This document shows positions 1 to 11,130 of a stretch of 64,000 bases of DNA, piece by piece. The notes below the pieces were generated by a model. The model ran no database searches. It was not told the origin of the DNA and saw only the letters and a program-made list of their open reading frames with translations. This DNA comes from Bryoerythrophyllum caledonicum (lineage: Eukaryota > Streptophyta > Bryopsida > Pottiales > Pottiaceae), in the NCBI GenBank assembly GCA_963971425.1, contig OZ020518.1, positions 18,232,990 through 18,296,989 of the forward strand, given 5' to 3'. The translations under genes were made by a program, and so were the position numbers. Every line of letters starts with the position of its first letter. The first letter of the stretch is position 1.

Positions 1-465
1 CATCCCAAACAACATTCTAATAAGCCGTACCCCTATAAACACGAATAATACTACTATACATATACTTAACCCCATCCCAAAAGATAACTTAGAAAAATTC
101 AACACAAAATTCTTTGAAGAAAATTCCTTACAAATTGACTCTCTCATAAACATACTTGAAAATAATAACCAACTTACCCAAACACAATGGCATGAAGCAT
201 GCCACACCTTAGATACACTCATCAACAATATCTCTAATGCACTAGAACAAACATGCAAAGCCCAACCAATACCACAAATGACAAACCGAACGTCACAACA
301 AGGAGGCTACTTACCTCGTAAACTTTCCAAAAAATAGAAACAACACCTAACTACATACCATACAATATGAAAAACTATCAGAACAGTAAAAAACAACCCA
401 CAATGGCGTAACCATCCCATATGTAATGAACTACTAACTTTACACCACATCCAAATTCTTGCTCC
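1..465 (+). mobile_element. LINE fragment (linker before RT)
   Basis: A plus-strand frame read from the window edge gives an Asn/Thr/Ile/Lys-rich protein (IPNNILISRTPINTNN...) including GGYLPRKLSKK and a run around HPICNELLTLHHIQI. Composition and style match the LINE at 22.6-28.9 kb, and the segment would lie between the endonuclease and reverse transcriptase of such an element. The frame has at least one stop (after LSKK, about 335) and similarity fades near 465. The left part lies outside the window. Assignment to the same family is inferred from composition and style, not from an alignment. Confidence 0.5.
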
Positions 466-884
466 ACCCCCCCGGAACTCCCTCATGATACATGGATGAA
501 AGACTATGTTGCTCTCATGATTCATGGATGAAACAAATGCTCTCCTTCCGCTTCCACCCGCCGACACTCGCTGCCCAAATCAAACACTGACGTGGTGCGT
601 AGGCAGGGTTTGCAGCCTCTTCTAGAGAGTCCGTTAATGCAAGAGAATGGTGCATCATGGACTAGGCAACGTCAGAGGGCTTTTTTGAAGACCGGAATAG
701 AGGCTTATGGAGGAACTCCCTAGACCATTTGATTAGTGATAGGAGTATTGTGTTTTGCCTCTGGATAAATGGGTGTTTTGTGTAACTTTTTTTCATAAAG
801 TTTTGAATAAGGCCTGATTTAATGATATATTCTTTCTTTACTATTACCTTTTTTGACATTTGGCTAATTTAGTCCATCCATGGA
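466..884. other. gene-free AT-rich stretch
   Basis: No gene is supported. The stretch holds two nearby copies of a short CTCATGATxCATGGATGAA unit (about 481-532) and otherwise low-complexity AT-rich sequence. Confidence 0.4.
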
Positions 885-2612
885 ATGAAATATAGTATTC
901 TTCGTGCATTGTCTTTATGCTCTGCACCTACAAATGTCTATATATATAGATACTTCAAAGATCATATATCTTCAAAGTCATGGAAATTTCCCAATATAAC
1001 GAATATGGTGTTCCATGCTTCTTTAAAAAAATTGAAAGCTTTTGCATATGAACTCTCCACCATTGTCCGACCAAAACACCTTGATCTTGTGCTCCGATTG
1101 CTACCCCGCAAGAGCCTTCAACTCCTTGAACTTCTTAAGGGATTTCTCCATTGTCTTCAAGGGTAGAAGTCAGCTAGGGTTACTCACTTCTGGGCAAAAA
1201 AAATATACCCAAAAGTATATTTTTTTGGCCAAAAAAACTTAATTTTGCCCAATTTAATGGAAAAAAAGGTTTTTCTTCAGAAAAAATGATGTTTCAAGAT
1301 GGATCGATGCATGATGTATCTGATTGGATAAAAAATCAAAGAAAAAATCAACATTGAGTCCTATTTTAGGAGCCTTGAAGAAATATCTCGTTTTTTAGCA
1401 ATAAAAGTGAAAATAAGTTTCCGATCTAGAATTTTCAATTATAATATATGAACACATTATGGCATGAATGTGTCCCAAAACTTTTGGAGTGTTTAACTTC
1501 CTAGAACTCTCAAAGTAAGTATATTTGGCAAATGTCATATACTTGTGACAGGTATATACTGATGAAAGATATACCTATATTGGCCAAATCGTAAATCAAA
1601 ACTCAACATTTTTGAGGTTCCTAGACTTTAAATCAAGGCAATTATCACATTCCATCAATAGAATTCCAAGATCGATCCCACATTCGCACTATGCAGCAAA
1701 AGAAGGTTCGTGAGTCTTTCCAAAACCATTTGTGATACTATAAATATACCACCTTAGTGGACTTTCACCCTCAAGTTGTATACCCACTCCTCAAAAAGTC
1801 ATCAATGAAGGTCACAAAATATCTTGTACCACCTATGGAAGTGGTTCTCTTAGGGCCGCGCACATCCGAATTCACAATTTCCAAAGCCTTTGATGCACGC
1901 GTCGCTTCATCCTTTGAGAATGGTATCCTATGTTGCTTGCTTTGCACGCATCCTTCACACAATGACATTGATAATTCATCTTTACGAAGGATGATGCCAC
2001 CTACCATGCTTTCAAGTAAATGTACACTTCTCATGTTCAAATGACAAAGCCACAAAGTTGACGATGCCAAAGCTCCAATACACCACTCCCTATTGATGAT
2101 TGTGCCACGTTGGCCACATTCGCCTCAAACACTTTCATGAAGGTCACTTGGTACAAATTGCCTTCACGAGGTGCTACCACGAGAACATCTTTATTTGGTG
2201 CCCACAACACACATCCATCCGCATTGAAATACACCTTCATTCCACTTGTCACAAGTTTGCTCACCAAGAGTACGTTGACTTGCAACTTGGGCACATGGAG
2301 AACGCCCTTGATTCTAAACCTCTTAGAGCAACCCCTCACAAGCACTTCGACAACAATAGATCCAACGCCAACGGCGTCGAAAACACTATCATCACCCAAA
2401 TGTACGTCACGTGGAGTAATTACCTCCCGGTTTGAGCGACCGTCCGGACCGCATGTCCGTCCGTTAAGGGTAAGGGGAGGTCCATTATTAATCAATTTAA
2501 GGTTGACCGTTTGAATGGTTAAAAGAGATTTACCTAATCCACCTAGGATGCCACATGTCTGACATGTCACCAAATATTCCAAAGAATAAAACGGACATGG
2601 GGAGGCGCACAT
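885..2612 (-). mobile_element. broken Ty1/copia retrotransposon, gag-pol remnant
   Basis: On the minus strand the region about 2450-2050 reads as a copia protease/GAG-pre-integrase segment (VHLGDDS, GVLHVPKL, LELWHRQL), followed by the zinc-binding and core start of integrase (LCEGCVQSKQ, TRYFVTFIDDF) down to 1771. Integrase-like similarity resumes at 1160 and runs to about 885, beyond a 610-bp MITE (1161-1770) inserted in it. No LTRs were recognised. The order protease then integrase, with no reverse transcriptase before integrase, is diagnostic of Ty1/copia. It is a fossil with several breaks and looks old. Confidence 0.75.
1161..1770 (-). mobile_element. 610-bp MITE with 4-bp target duplication (copy A)
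   Basis: This copy is nearly identical in reverse orientation to 33393-34004. Its ends are imperfect inverted repeats (GGGTGAAAGTC at one end, GGGTAGAAGTC at the other), and it is flanked by TCAA at 1157-1160 and 1771-1774. It has no coding capacity and its interior is rich in A/T runs and short palindromes. It interrupts the copia integrase remnant, so it is younger than that element. The superfamily is unclear; a 4-bp duplication with GGGT ends is not typical of Harbinger or Mutator. Confidence 0.75.
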
Positions 2613-2660
2613 TAGAAAGGAGACGCGAATGCCGTGGGGAAACCCGAACGTCTTGAGAGG

Positions 2661-2874
2661 GGGCGCGAACGCCTCCTATTTTTTCATTTCAGCAACTTTG
2701 GATGGCCATAAGTTGGTCAATTATTATCCAAATCTAGCGTATAAGATGTTTTTTGACATTTGCATTTCTTGCACATGTTAAAAAGCATCTCATAAGCTTG
2801 ATTTGGACAATATTTGACCGATTTATGGCCATCAGAAGTTGCTCATATGAAAAAACAGGAGGCGTTTGCGCACC
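2661..2874. repeat. foldback hairpin element
   Basis: The two halves are inverted copies of one another over about 95 bp each. The left arm runs from GGGCGCGAACGCCTCC through GATGGCCATAA and ATCCAAATC; the right arm is its near complement ending GGAGGCGTTTGCGCACC. Identity is about 80 percent by eye with a short spacer. A transcript would fold into a long imperfect hairpin. It is most likely a MITE; a small-RNA precursor is possible but unsupported. Confidence 0.65.
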
Positions 2875-3119
2875 TGCAACGACTACACCACAACGTTGCA
2901 TAAGCTTCATTTAATGGAGAATGTTCCAGAGATGGAAACGTGGAACGCTCAGAACGAATTCCCTCTCAACAAATGCCAGTCTGATGATTTTTGAAAGCGG
3001 TATTTGGAGGTCTATTATTGGATGAGGCCTGATGCGACAAGGCCACCAAAATTTGGCACTAAGTTATAGATGCAAATGGTGTACGCCAAATTGGTATTCT
3101 AGAGGCTCGTAGATTGGCG

Positions 3120-3832
3120 GTTGGTGAGGACAAAGACTAAGTTGTCCGTCCAACGCGAGCAACAAGACATACCAACAAGCGTGGTATGGCTCCTAAGCAT
3201 CCTCGCAGAATCGACACCGGACAAAGACAACGCGCCAATGGAAGTCGTTGCACCGGCCATTGATGGCAATGGCCAACAACAAGAGGAGACGTGGACCAGA
3301 CTCCATGCAAAGGTGTTCAATCTCCGGCCTCAACGGACGATACTATGGCCATGTTTGGCGATCATCTGCAACCAACTACAACCGTCAATGCGGAAGAGCC
3401 AAAGGCATTTGCTGGCCAGTTGTTACTAGCGGACGAGAGAGTAGAAGTTGGGCTTGGTTACAACGCAACAGAACCGCCGGAATTGCAGGTGAAGCATAAG
3501 GCTACGTTTCAAGAAGTTTGGGACTGCACAAACGAGAGCTCAAGAGAGTGGGCGTTGCTTGAGGCTGCGGACAAAGAATATTGCAACCAAATCATCAACA
3601 ATCTGAGGCAGAAACTTGAGCAAGCGCGCCTTGAAAAAATTATTCATCGCGCAATGCAGGCAAAATTGGAGGAGGCCAAGAAAGAATTGAAGGCCGCCAA
3701 CCACATCATCAAGGGTCTTTAGGCGGAGCTCACAACAATAACTCATACAAATGCGGAGCTCGCGGCAATGGCTCCAACCGCACCAAGCAACAACAACAAT
3801 GTCAGAGCATCTTCGAGCATGCCTCAAGAGTG
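3120..3832 (+). pseudogene. unrecognised coding-like remnant with coiled coil
   Basis: An open frame from about 3291 to 3722 gives 143 residues whose C-terminal half (about residues 75-143) is a charged coiled-coil pattern (DKEYCNQIINNLRQKLEQ, KLEEAKKELKAANHI). After its stop the same frame continues with ELTTITHTNAELAAMAP and an Asn run to about 3832. An upstream frame (about 3130-3290) is basic and Gln-rich. I do not recognise a family. It could be an accessory ORF of a transposon or a decayed host gene; GC content is higher than in its surroundings. Confidence 0.3.
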
Positions 3833-4627
3833 AAATTATTGTTGTAGATGCAGGCGTTAGATTTTTAGGTGTGTAACTTCATCTTGTGTATATAGTTCAT
3901 TGTTGGACAAATGGGCACATAGAAGATGATTGCCAAATCTTGTAAATTTTCAATATAGAAATGAAAAAATAGGTTCACACTTCAATGTAAAGGATTTTGT
4001 TTAAATTTGAATCTTGTGCATTAGGGGAGGTTTCACTCTTGAAGTCAAAGTGTACAAATTCACTTAAATCTTAAAAGACAAAGCCTATGACTATGGAATC
4101 AATTCCAATTTCCATACTACTGTATGCTGTGATTTTCCATCAAATATAAGTGGAATTTTTTTTATTTCAATACATTAGAGATGAAATCACATGTTTCGCT
4201 CATGTCAAAAAAAATCACAAATTTTTTTGGGAAAATTTGAATTTATTGTGATTTTTTGAAGGAAAAGTGAAGAAAATTCATATCAAATTCAAACTATGCT
4301 AATAAAATTTGAAAATTTCACCAAAAGTGTACATTGTAGGGAATTACTTGTGGTGTAAATTAAACTTCCATGTTCAGCTCAAATTAGAAAATCAATTATA
4401 GGCCCAAAGTTTGAATCGTAATTACTTGTCCAATTTTTAGTATTTTTCAAATTTTCAAATTGGAATGGAGACTAGACTTCATAAACCTAATTTCATTAGT
4501 TGAACTAAGAATCAAAAAATATAATTTTAATGACTTGAATTCAAATTTAGAGCTAGAGTAAGAAGTTTCTAAAATAGACTACATTGGGATCCATGTCACA
4601 AACATTTTCTTCTTCAGATGTAACATG
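3833..4627. other. AT-rich intergenic stretch
   Basis: Nothing coding or repeated was recognised apart from A/T homopolymer runs. Confidence 0.4.
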
Positions 4628-4637
4628 ATTACCTCAA

Positions 4638-4772
4638 ATAGTGTCTACCCCGGAGAGGAGGAAGTAGTTCCACACTACTATTCCATGTCCGGTGGGCATG
4701 GACCTAGTAGTGGAACGAACAGACACTTTGTTCACGCCGGCCCTCACGACCGGAGTTCTTCTTCTTCTTCTA
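4638..4772 (+). mobile_element. SINE-like copy of a LINE 3' tail
   Basis: The 135-bp unit begins ATAGTGTCTACC, contains GTGGGCATGGACCTAGTAGTGG and ends in a (TTC)n tail. It is flanked by exact 10-bp duplications ATTACCTCAA at 4628-4637 and 4773-4782. The same unit forms the 3' end of the LINE (28804-28936) and of the nested LINE copy (about 24219-24354). It starts exactly where the conserved unit starts, so it is either a SINE sharing the LINE tail or an extremely 5'-truncated LINE copy. No tRNA-type A/B boxes were identified. Confidence 0.7.
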
Positions 4773-4899
4773 ATTACCTCAATGAGGCAAGTTTCATCAG
4801 CATTTGATACTTACACATTCAATGAACTCTCTTCAAAAATAATTGGATGATAAACAACCATTTACAGCAATAATCATCCTCAAAATGTCATCCAAGCAG

Positions 4900-6240
4900 C
4901 CACCTTTTGGCTGCTCCGGCGTTTAAGGGTTAACGTAGGAAAAAAAATTCCATCTTCGTCACTTCAAACAATATAATCTTGGGGTGGCCGAGGCGACCGG
5001 GCAACAATTGGAGGTAAATTGGACGACTTCCAATTTATCCACGTCTGGACGAGACGTTTGGGGCCTTGGATTTTGGACGTATAATGTGAAAACCTCGGTC
5101 CGGACGGATGGGACGTTCGGGACGTCCAAGGGCTTGGATTTTGGACGTATGTGACAACCTTGGTTGGGGTCACCTTTGGTAATATCAACCTCCTCATTAG
5201 CTCAACAGTGCAAAACCTCATTAGGTTGTGCCTAAGCCAAACTACCAGCTGCGGTAGCAAATTTTTTGGGCTTAGGAGTGTCCATCAAGGATGTGACCAA
5301 GTCGGTCGCTTCATTCTTGCGAAGCACCCTATCAAGCGCTTCCACCTCGGCAGAAGTCTGTACCAAGGTTGCGTTGCCGTGATACTAGAAGAGAAGATGT
5401 AGACTGATTAGCTCAACCATTTGTTTTTTTAGTTTGGAGATAAAATTTTTTACCAGCTGGCGTTTTGTGTACACTTCACCTGTCTTCGTTGACAACCGTG
5501 CCAACCGAGTATACATTGTACGCGGCGTTACGTGCATTTTCTTTTTCACAACGGAAGTCCTGCATGCGTTGCATTTGATCACGCCAAAATTCTCCATATT
5601 CCACCTCCAAATGCGCCATGAATTGCACTGGAGGATCGAAGGCTGGCGGATTGCCTACAGCCATCAATGTTGCACGTGGGGCTAGGGCCAAACGTGACGG
5701 GCCGCCATGCCAACCGTTCGCCGACAATGGCAACGCCTATGCCCCTAGAGTCTTCATTGGAGAAACTTTCTTCCATCTTGGGCTGTTTGGTGGAAGTCGA
5801 AAGTAGGGCAACTGCACTCTCGTTGAACGCAGTCACCAACTATATACGCTAGCGCCAGTACTCCTCAACCAACCGTAGCGCTTCTTTATGTGCTGCGATT
5901 CACCTCCCATACGTTTGAAGAACCTCCAGCTCCAAATGTTGGGGCAACAGCTCGAACGCGTACCAGCCGTTAAACAATGGCATCCGTTGGCGCTTCTCCT
6001 TCATCCATGTCTAGAACCAAAGCTGCCAATTGGACAAAGGAATACCCCTAGCCTATCCCGAGAACTTGTCTTGTACGATATGACGGTGATCGTCCTCCAT
6101 GTTGTCAAACGTGCCCACATCCCAAATCCAAAGCCTACAATTGGAATCCAACGTCAAAATAGGCTAAAAAGCCTCATTGGTATCCGATCATGGCCCAAAG
6201 TCTGCGGTGGAAGTACTCCCCGGGTGGTCTCATGAGAAGG
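4900..6240 (-). pseudogene. unrecognised degenerate coding-like region
   Basis: Minus-strand frames between about 6230 and 5000 give stretches of non-repetitive protein with several stops and frame changes, for example HLEVEYGEFWRDQMQRMQDF (about 5600) and EVEALDRVLRKNEATDLVTS (about 5320). The part at 5040-5150 contains a direct duplication of a unit with CTTGGATTTTGGACGTAT. I do not recognise a family. It may be an accessory ORF of a DNA transposon or a captured gene fragment. Confidence 0.25.
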
Positions 6241-7785
6241 AGCGGTAATATTGACTCATGATACTCACCATAAACACAACTGCCTAAGTAAACTATCTGC
6301 GGGAACTATTCAAAGGTTAAGGATAAGAAGAGGCAATCTACACTAGCAAAATCACCAAACTTTGTGGTGCACTAATCATCACCTCCGGCTACCACATGTC
6401 CAACCACAACCCCTCACATTGAAAGGCCATGCCGGACATCACCCCGGTTTTTCCCCTAAAGTATCCTACCACAAACTTGTACAACAATAAACGGGGCTAC
6501 CGGAAAACTCCGGCAACAATAGGCTACAGCCCACAACAAGAGGGAGGTACCATAAATGGAATTCAAAAATTGAAAACTGGATCTTCTTCCTCAACAACAT
6601 TAAGGCAGGAAAATGACAAGGGTCAAAGCCACTAACACACGCTTGCATTAGATGGCCCCAAGCCGCAACACTTGCAAAGCAAAGGAAAACTCTAAAAGTG
6701 TTCTTTCAATATCTAAACTAAAGGAAGAGTAGGACAATTGACCTTGATGTTCAAAAACTCAAATCTCCCTAATGCAATTGTCACAATGATTGATACAACG
6801 CGTCAACAAGCCAATTCAACCCTGAAATTGGATTAAGTGGCAAAATTCCCAACTATAGGCGCTAATTTCACTCACATCCGAGTCAAAATGTCTTTAGAAA
6901 CTACCTCCAAAGTTTAGATATAAATCTTTTTTTATTTTTATTTTTTATAGCCACAAAAAAATGTGGTTTTTCAAAGTTCTCAAACTCAAATTTTCTTTGC
7001 CACACGAGACATGCTACCCTTTGGAGTTCAAAACTGCACTCAGAATTAAAAAATTATAACTTTTGAAGAGTTTGCATTAGGAAATTTCAATTCCAGCAAC
7101 TCTCCTAATTTTAGTTCAAAACCAACGGTTTATGGGGTCCAACGCGCAAAAACGGACCTCAGCAATCGCGTGCCCTTGTGGAAATGCACACACGGATGAG
7201 ACACTATAGATGAAATTGCACAATGGATGAAAAATTGTGGAATGGATGAAAAAACAATTGCGCATGAAGTTTTAGAGTAGCAATTCCAAAAGCATTGTTC
7301 CACACTTCAATTCTTCTACCGCTCAAATCTACCTCAAAAATGTAGCAATTGAACATCGTTCATTACGTTTTTTTTGTCTATCTACACTCTACGACATCAA
7401 TCTAAGTACCTACAAATTTTCTTAATCCAACCCCAATTTCGAGAGCTGATGAGAGGAACGTTGAAGGGTCTATGTCAAGTGAGAATGTAGTATATCACTA
7501 AAGTAGCCAAGCGTCTCGCACTCTACAAGGGGGGAATCAATGAGTGCCAGCAGAAATAGAGAATACGGAGCCGTTACTCATAATAAACCATCACTTACAA
7601 GCAAGAAACTCACTAATCACTCTCTTAACGCACTCACAAAGCTTGACTTGACAAAGACGTCAAGTCAAGTGCATACGTGCCACTATATGCACACATGCAA
7701 AATCCTAACGGATGAAATACATCCATTGGAAAAATGTGATGTCGTGGACATACGTTACAAACAAACGTAGAGTAGGACTAATCAA
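6241..7785. other. gene-free stretch
   Basis: No supported gene. The only structure noticed is short iteration of ATGGATGAAA-type words near 7195-7255. Confidence 0.35.
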
Positions 7786-9059
7786 TCTACGTTAACACTA
7801 CGCGATGTAGTGCGGTCTTCGACACCACATCCCGTGACAGCATGGTGTTGACGCAGATGGATGTTGACTGAAAGGAGTTTGTAATTGGATACGCTAGTAG
7901 GTCCAACAACAACGCGGAGGTTCAATACAACTCGTATGAAGGGGAGTATTTGGCCGTCATATGGCAATTGCTCATTTTTATTGTTACCTTAATAGTAACA
8001 AGTTTCTATTAGTTATAGATCATCAACCTTTGAAGTGGTTGATGGAATCTAACAAACTAACAGGGAAACTAGCGCAGTGGGTCTTAATGTTGATGGAATA
8101 CAACTTCAAGATAGTGCACATAGCAAGATTGGTGAACATGGATGCCAACGGCCTTAAACACGCAATTAAGCAATTATGCACTTAGCCAAGTGCACTCGTT
8201 GTTGCTAGAAAGCCGCAAGTTATTTGCTCATAACTTTTTAATAAATCAAAATTTGGCAAGAGTTTAGTATGTTTTTTGTCACAAAATTTTGGTGTTTGTT
8301 GTGTCAAACATTGGCATCTTCATGTTCATATAAGTAATATATTTTTTACATTCTCTACCTTTTTTTAGAAAATATATGATTTCTAATCCAAGTCAATTAT
8401 TTTCACACATTGTCACACATTTTCGGCCAAGGTACCAAAACATCTTCTACCTTTCCACATAAAACTTGGAGATCTTTGTATCATTCACTTTTGATTTTTC
8501 CTATGGCATTATGTGATGTAAACCTTCTTATTGACCATTTGGATTTTTATTTAAAACAATATCAAGTTCACAAAAAAATATAACGTGAATTGAGAATTGT
8601 TGAACCTCCACTCAATGCACAATTTTTTTGAATATGCTACACTCCTTTTCTACCTCTAAAACTTAGTGCAAAGAGAAATAACAGCATGCTTAACATTATG
8701 GTAAATAATTGAGACCTTTTACAGTGCAAAAATTAGACACCAATTGAAGTCAAAGTCTGCTGATCCAGTAAACGCAGGGAAGAAAATGAGCCTTTTCTCC
8801 ACTTCAAACATTATAATCTTTCAATCCGTGCGGTCAAACTTTATGAAATTTTGTGAGTATATTACTGAATAAGTCATAATAGAGATCCTACGGTTAAAAC
8901 TACAAAAAAAACTTCATTTTTTCTTCCGTGCTAATTGCACAAAAACAAGCATTTTTAACGATTTTTGGTTGAGATATTCTCAAAATAATTTATGGACCAA
9001 CGAACTTTGGGTATCAATAACAAGTGTATCACCAGTGGGGTATGACTTCCTCGGTATCA

Positions 9060-10510
9060 CTATCTGGTTATCAACCATGGTATCAGCTTAGGGTTTCAAT
9101 TTAGGGTTTCGGATTAGGGTTTTGAATTGCGGGTATCAATGAAGGATATCAATCTTGCTAGTCCTACGAGGGGTGTGCACGCGCACACCCTTGGAGTAGT
9201 TATGAGGGAGGCTGTAAGTGTGAGAGCGTAGGGTTTGGTGGAGGGAGACAATGGAGGTGTGGGAGAGAAGGGCTTGTGAGGGCGGAGGGTGGGGAGAGAA
9301 GAATTGTGAGGGAGGGAAATGGAGGGGAGTTGAGAGGGAGGGGAGGGAAGTTGTGGGCGGCTAGGGTTTGGGAGAGATGAATTTGGGAGTGATGGGTATA
9401 GGAGAGAGGGGTTTCGGAGAGAGGGTTTCGGAGAGGGGTTTGAGAGAGAGGGATTTCGGAGGGGCGCCTGGGGTCGCGCTTGGTAGTAGGCCGTACTTTG
9501 CTGCAGGCCGCACCTGGCTGCCGAGGAGCTGGTGGTGGTAAAGCATGGGCGCGACGCGGCGAAGCCATAGCAGATGGCGCCCATCCAATGGGCGCTCCTG
9601 GTGTCGATGCTGCTGCAGCACGTGCAGGAGGCCGTCGCCAAGTTCTGGATGTTGTAGGACGTTGGGCCGTTCTGGATGCCTCCTGCAGGCGTCGCGTTCT
9701 AGATGCTGGGCCGGGTCAGTGGGAGCTCTGCTCCGCGTTTGCATCAACGTTCAGGATGCCGGGCCGGGTCGGTGGGAGCTCTGCTCCGCGTTTGCATCAG
9801 CGTTCTGGACGAGCCAAGTGCTGGATCCCGCCTCGCGAAACCAGGCCGGGTCGGTAGAAGCCCTGCTCGTGATCCCTACCGCCATTGGGGAAAGCGCTGT
9901 TGCAAACGGGGAGAGATCTTAGAAGAATGGTTTCGGGAGGCGGCTACGTTGACGACGACGTCTCGTTTGAGAAGCTCTTCGACCGGCTCTTCTCGCTCGT
10001 GACGTGCACCTTCATGTTTGAGAACCTGGGTCGTGCGTACTCCAGAGCGATTGCATTCGTTGGGTGCGCCAGCTTCTGCAGGTTCACATACACTCGCCTG
10101 TCAGCAGGTCGCGCATGGTCGCAAGCCGTGTCTGCGACAACAGCACCTTCAACCACGCAATCCTTAACCAGCGCAACCTTTCAACCACGTAATCCTCTAA
10201 CTTTCCTTAATGCGCGTCGCTTCTCCTTCCCACTGCTTCTCCACACGTCGCTTCTCCTTCTCGTCGCACTCCACCGCCTGCTCCAGCTTCGTCATCGCAA
10301 CATCAAACTTTTGAAGCACCTTGTTTTGGTTTTGGTTTTTGGCCTTCGGATATGCTGGATGGAGGAGCACCAGCAGTTGGAGGTGTGCGCGCGCACACCT
10401 GTAGTCTACGGAACTCCATGGGATCGCTTAGGATCTCATGGAAACGTGGCGGCTACGGTTTTTAATTTTAGGGTTCAGATCCCTAGTGGCGGCGGCTAGG
10501 GTTTGGATAT
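9060..10510. other. GC-rich island bounded by palindromes
   Basis: This block contrasts sharply with its AT-rich flanks. It holds a purine-rich tract of GGGAGAGAGG type (9200-9470), a direct repeat of 53 bp (9702-9754 and 9755-9807, with a partial third near 9840), and long open frames on both strands that are probably a by-product of GC richness. Near its ends are the near-palindrome GGGTGTGCACGCGCACACCC (9171-9190) and the perfect palindrome AGGTGTGCGCGCGCACACCT (10381-10400). TTAGGGTTT-like words lie outside them (9087-9122 and 10460-10505). It could be captured host DNA; no family was recognised in any frame. Confidence 0.5.
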
Positions 10511-10803
10511 TTGACGGTTACTGTTTAGGTTTGTGAGCCTCGATGCAACATAATTTTATTTCTATATTTTGGGGCAAATTAAAAACTATATTGCAAGGAA
10601 AAGAAACCAGAAGGATGCACATCATTTACAGACGGAGGCTTGGCTCCCAAGGTTCGGGCTTGCATATTGTTCCCTGTTGCTTTTGTGTTCCCACTGTTGC
10701 TAACAACCGTTCACTTCCAGGTTTTCCTTCCACGACATGAAAGGTTCCATGATCCATAAGGCTTCCACCTGGCATACGTCTAATCAACTCTTTTGCTGAC
10801 AAC

Positions 10804-11130
10804 TACACCAAACACTGTATATAGTGTGGGCCAAACTACATCGGAATACCTACACTAATTCCAGTACTCACTAATTACAATGGTCTACCTCAATTCTCAA
10901 TCCACATCAAATCATGTTCCTCAGAATATAGTGTGGGATGTTTCAAAAATGTTGACACAAAATTAATGTGGATTATGGAGAGGTGCGGTGAGGTGGTGGC
11001 AATCAACGAGGAGTGGAAGATATTTTATAGTGAGTGGCAGTGAGGCGGCAAAGAATGGCATGATACATGTTGAAATGTGTCCACATCAATTTTCACCCAT
11101 GAATCCACACTATATTCAGTGTTTCGTGTA
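10804..11130. mobile_element. 327-bp MITE
   Basis: The left end TACACCAAACACTG continues TATATAGTGTGG. The right end is the reverse complement with two mismatches over 26 bp. No coding capacity. The target duplication is unclear. It lies inside the 3.4-kb element. Confidence 0.55.

Noticed and set aside
5888-6235. Plus-strand 115-residue open frame as a gene
   Set aside because: No motif was seen and the opposite strand of the region is more protein-like, so it was not annotated separately.
9114-10499. Long open frames on both strands of the GC-rich island as genes
   Set aside because: They are Pro/Ser/Arg-rich, overlap in several frames, have no recognised motif, and fit the open-frame excess expected in GC-rich repeats.
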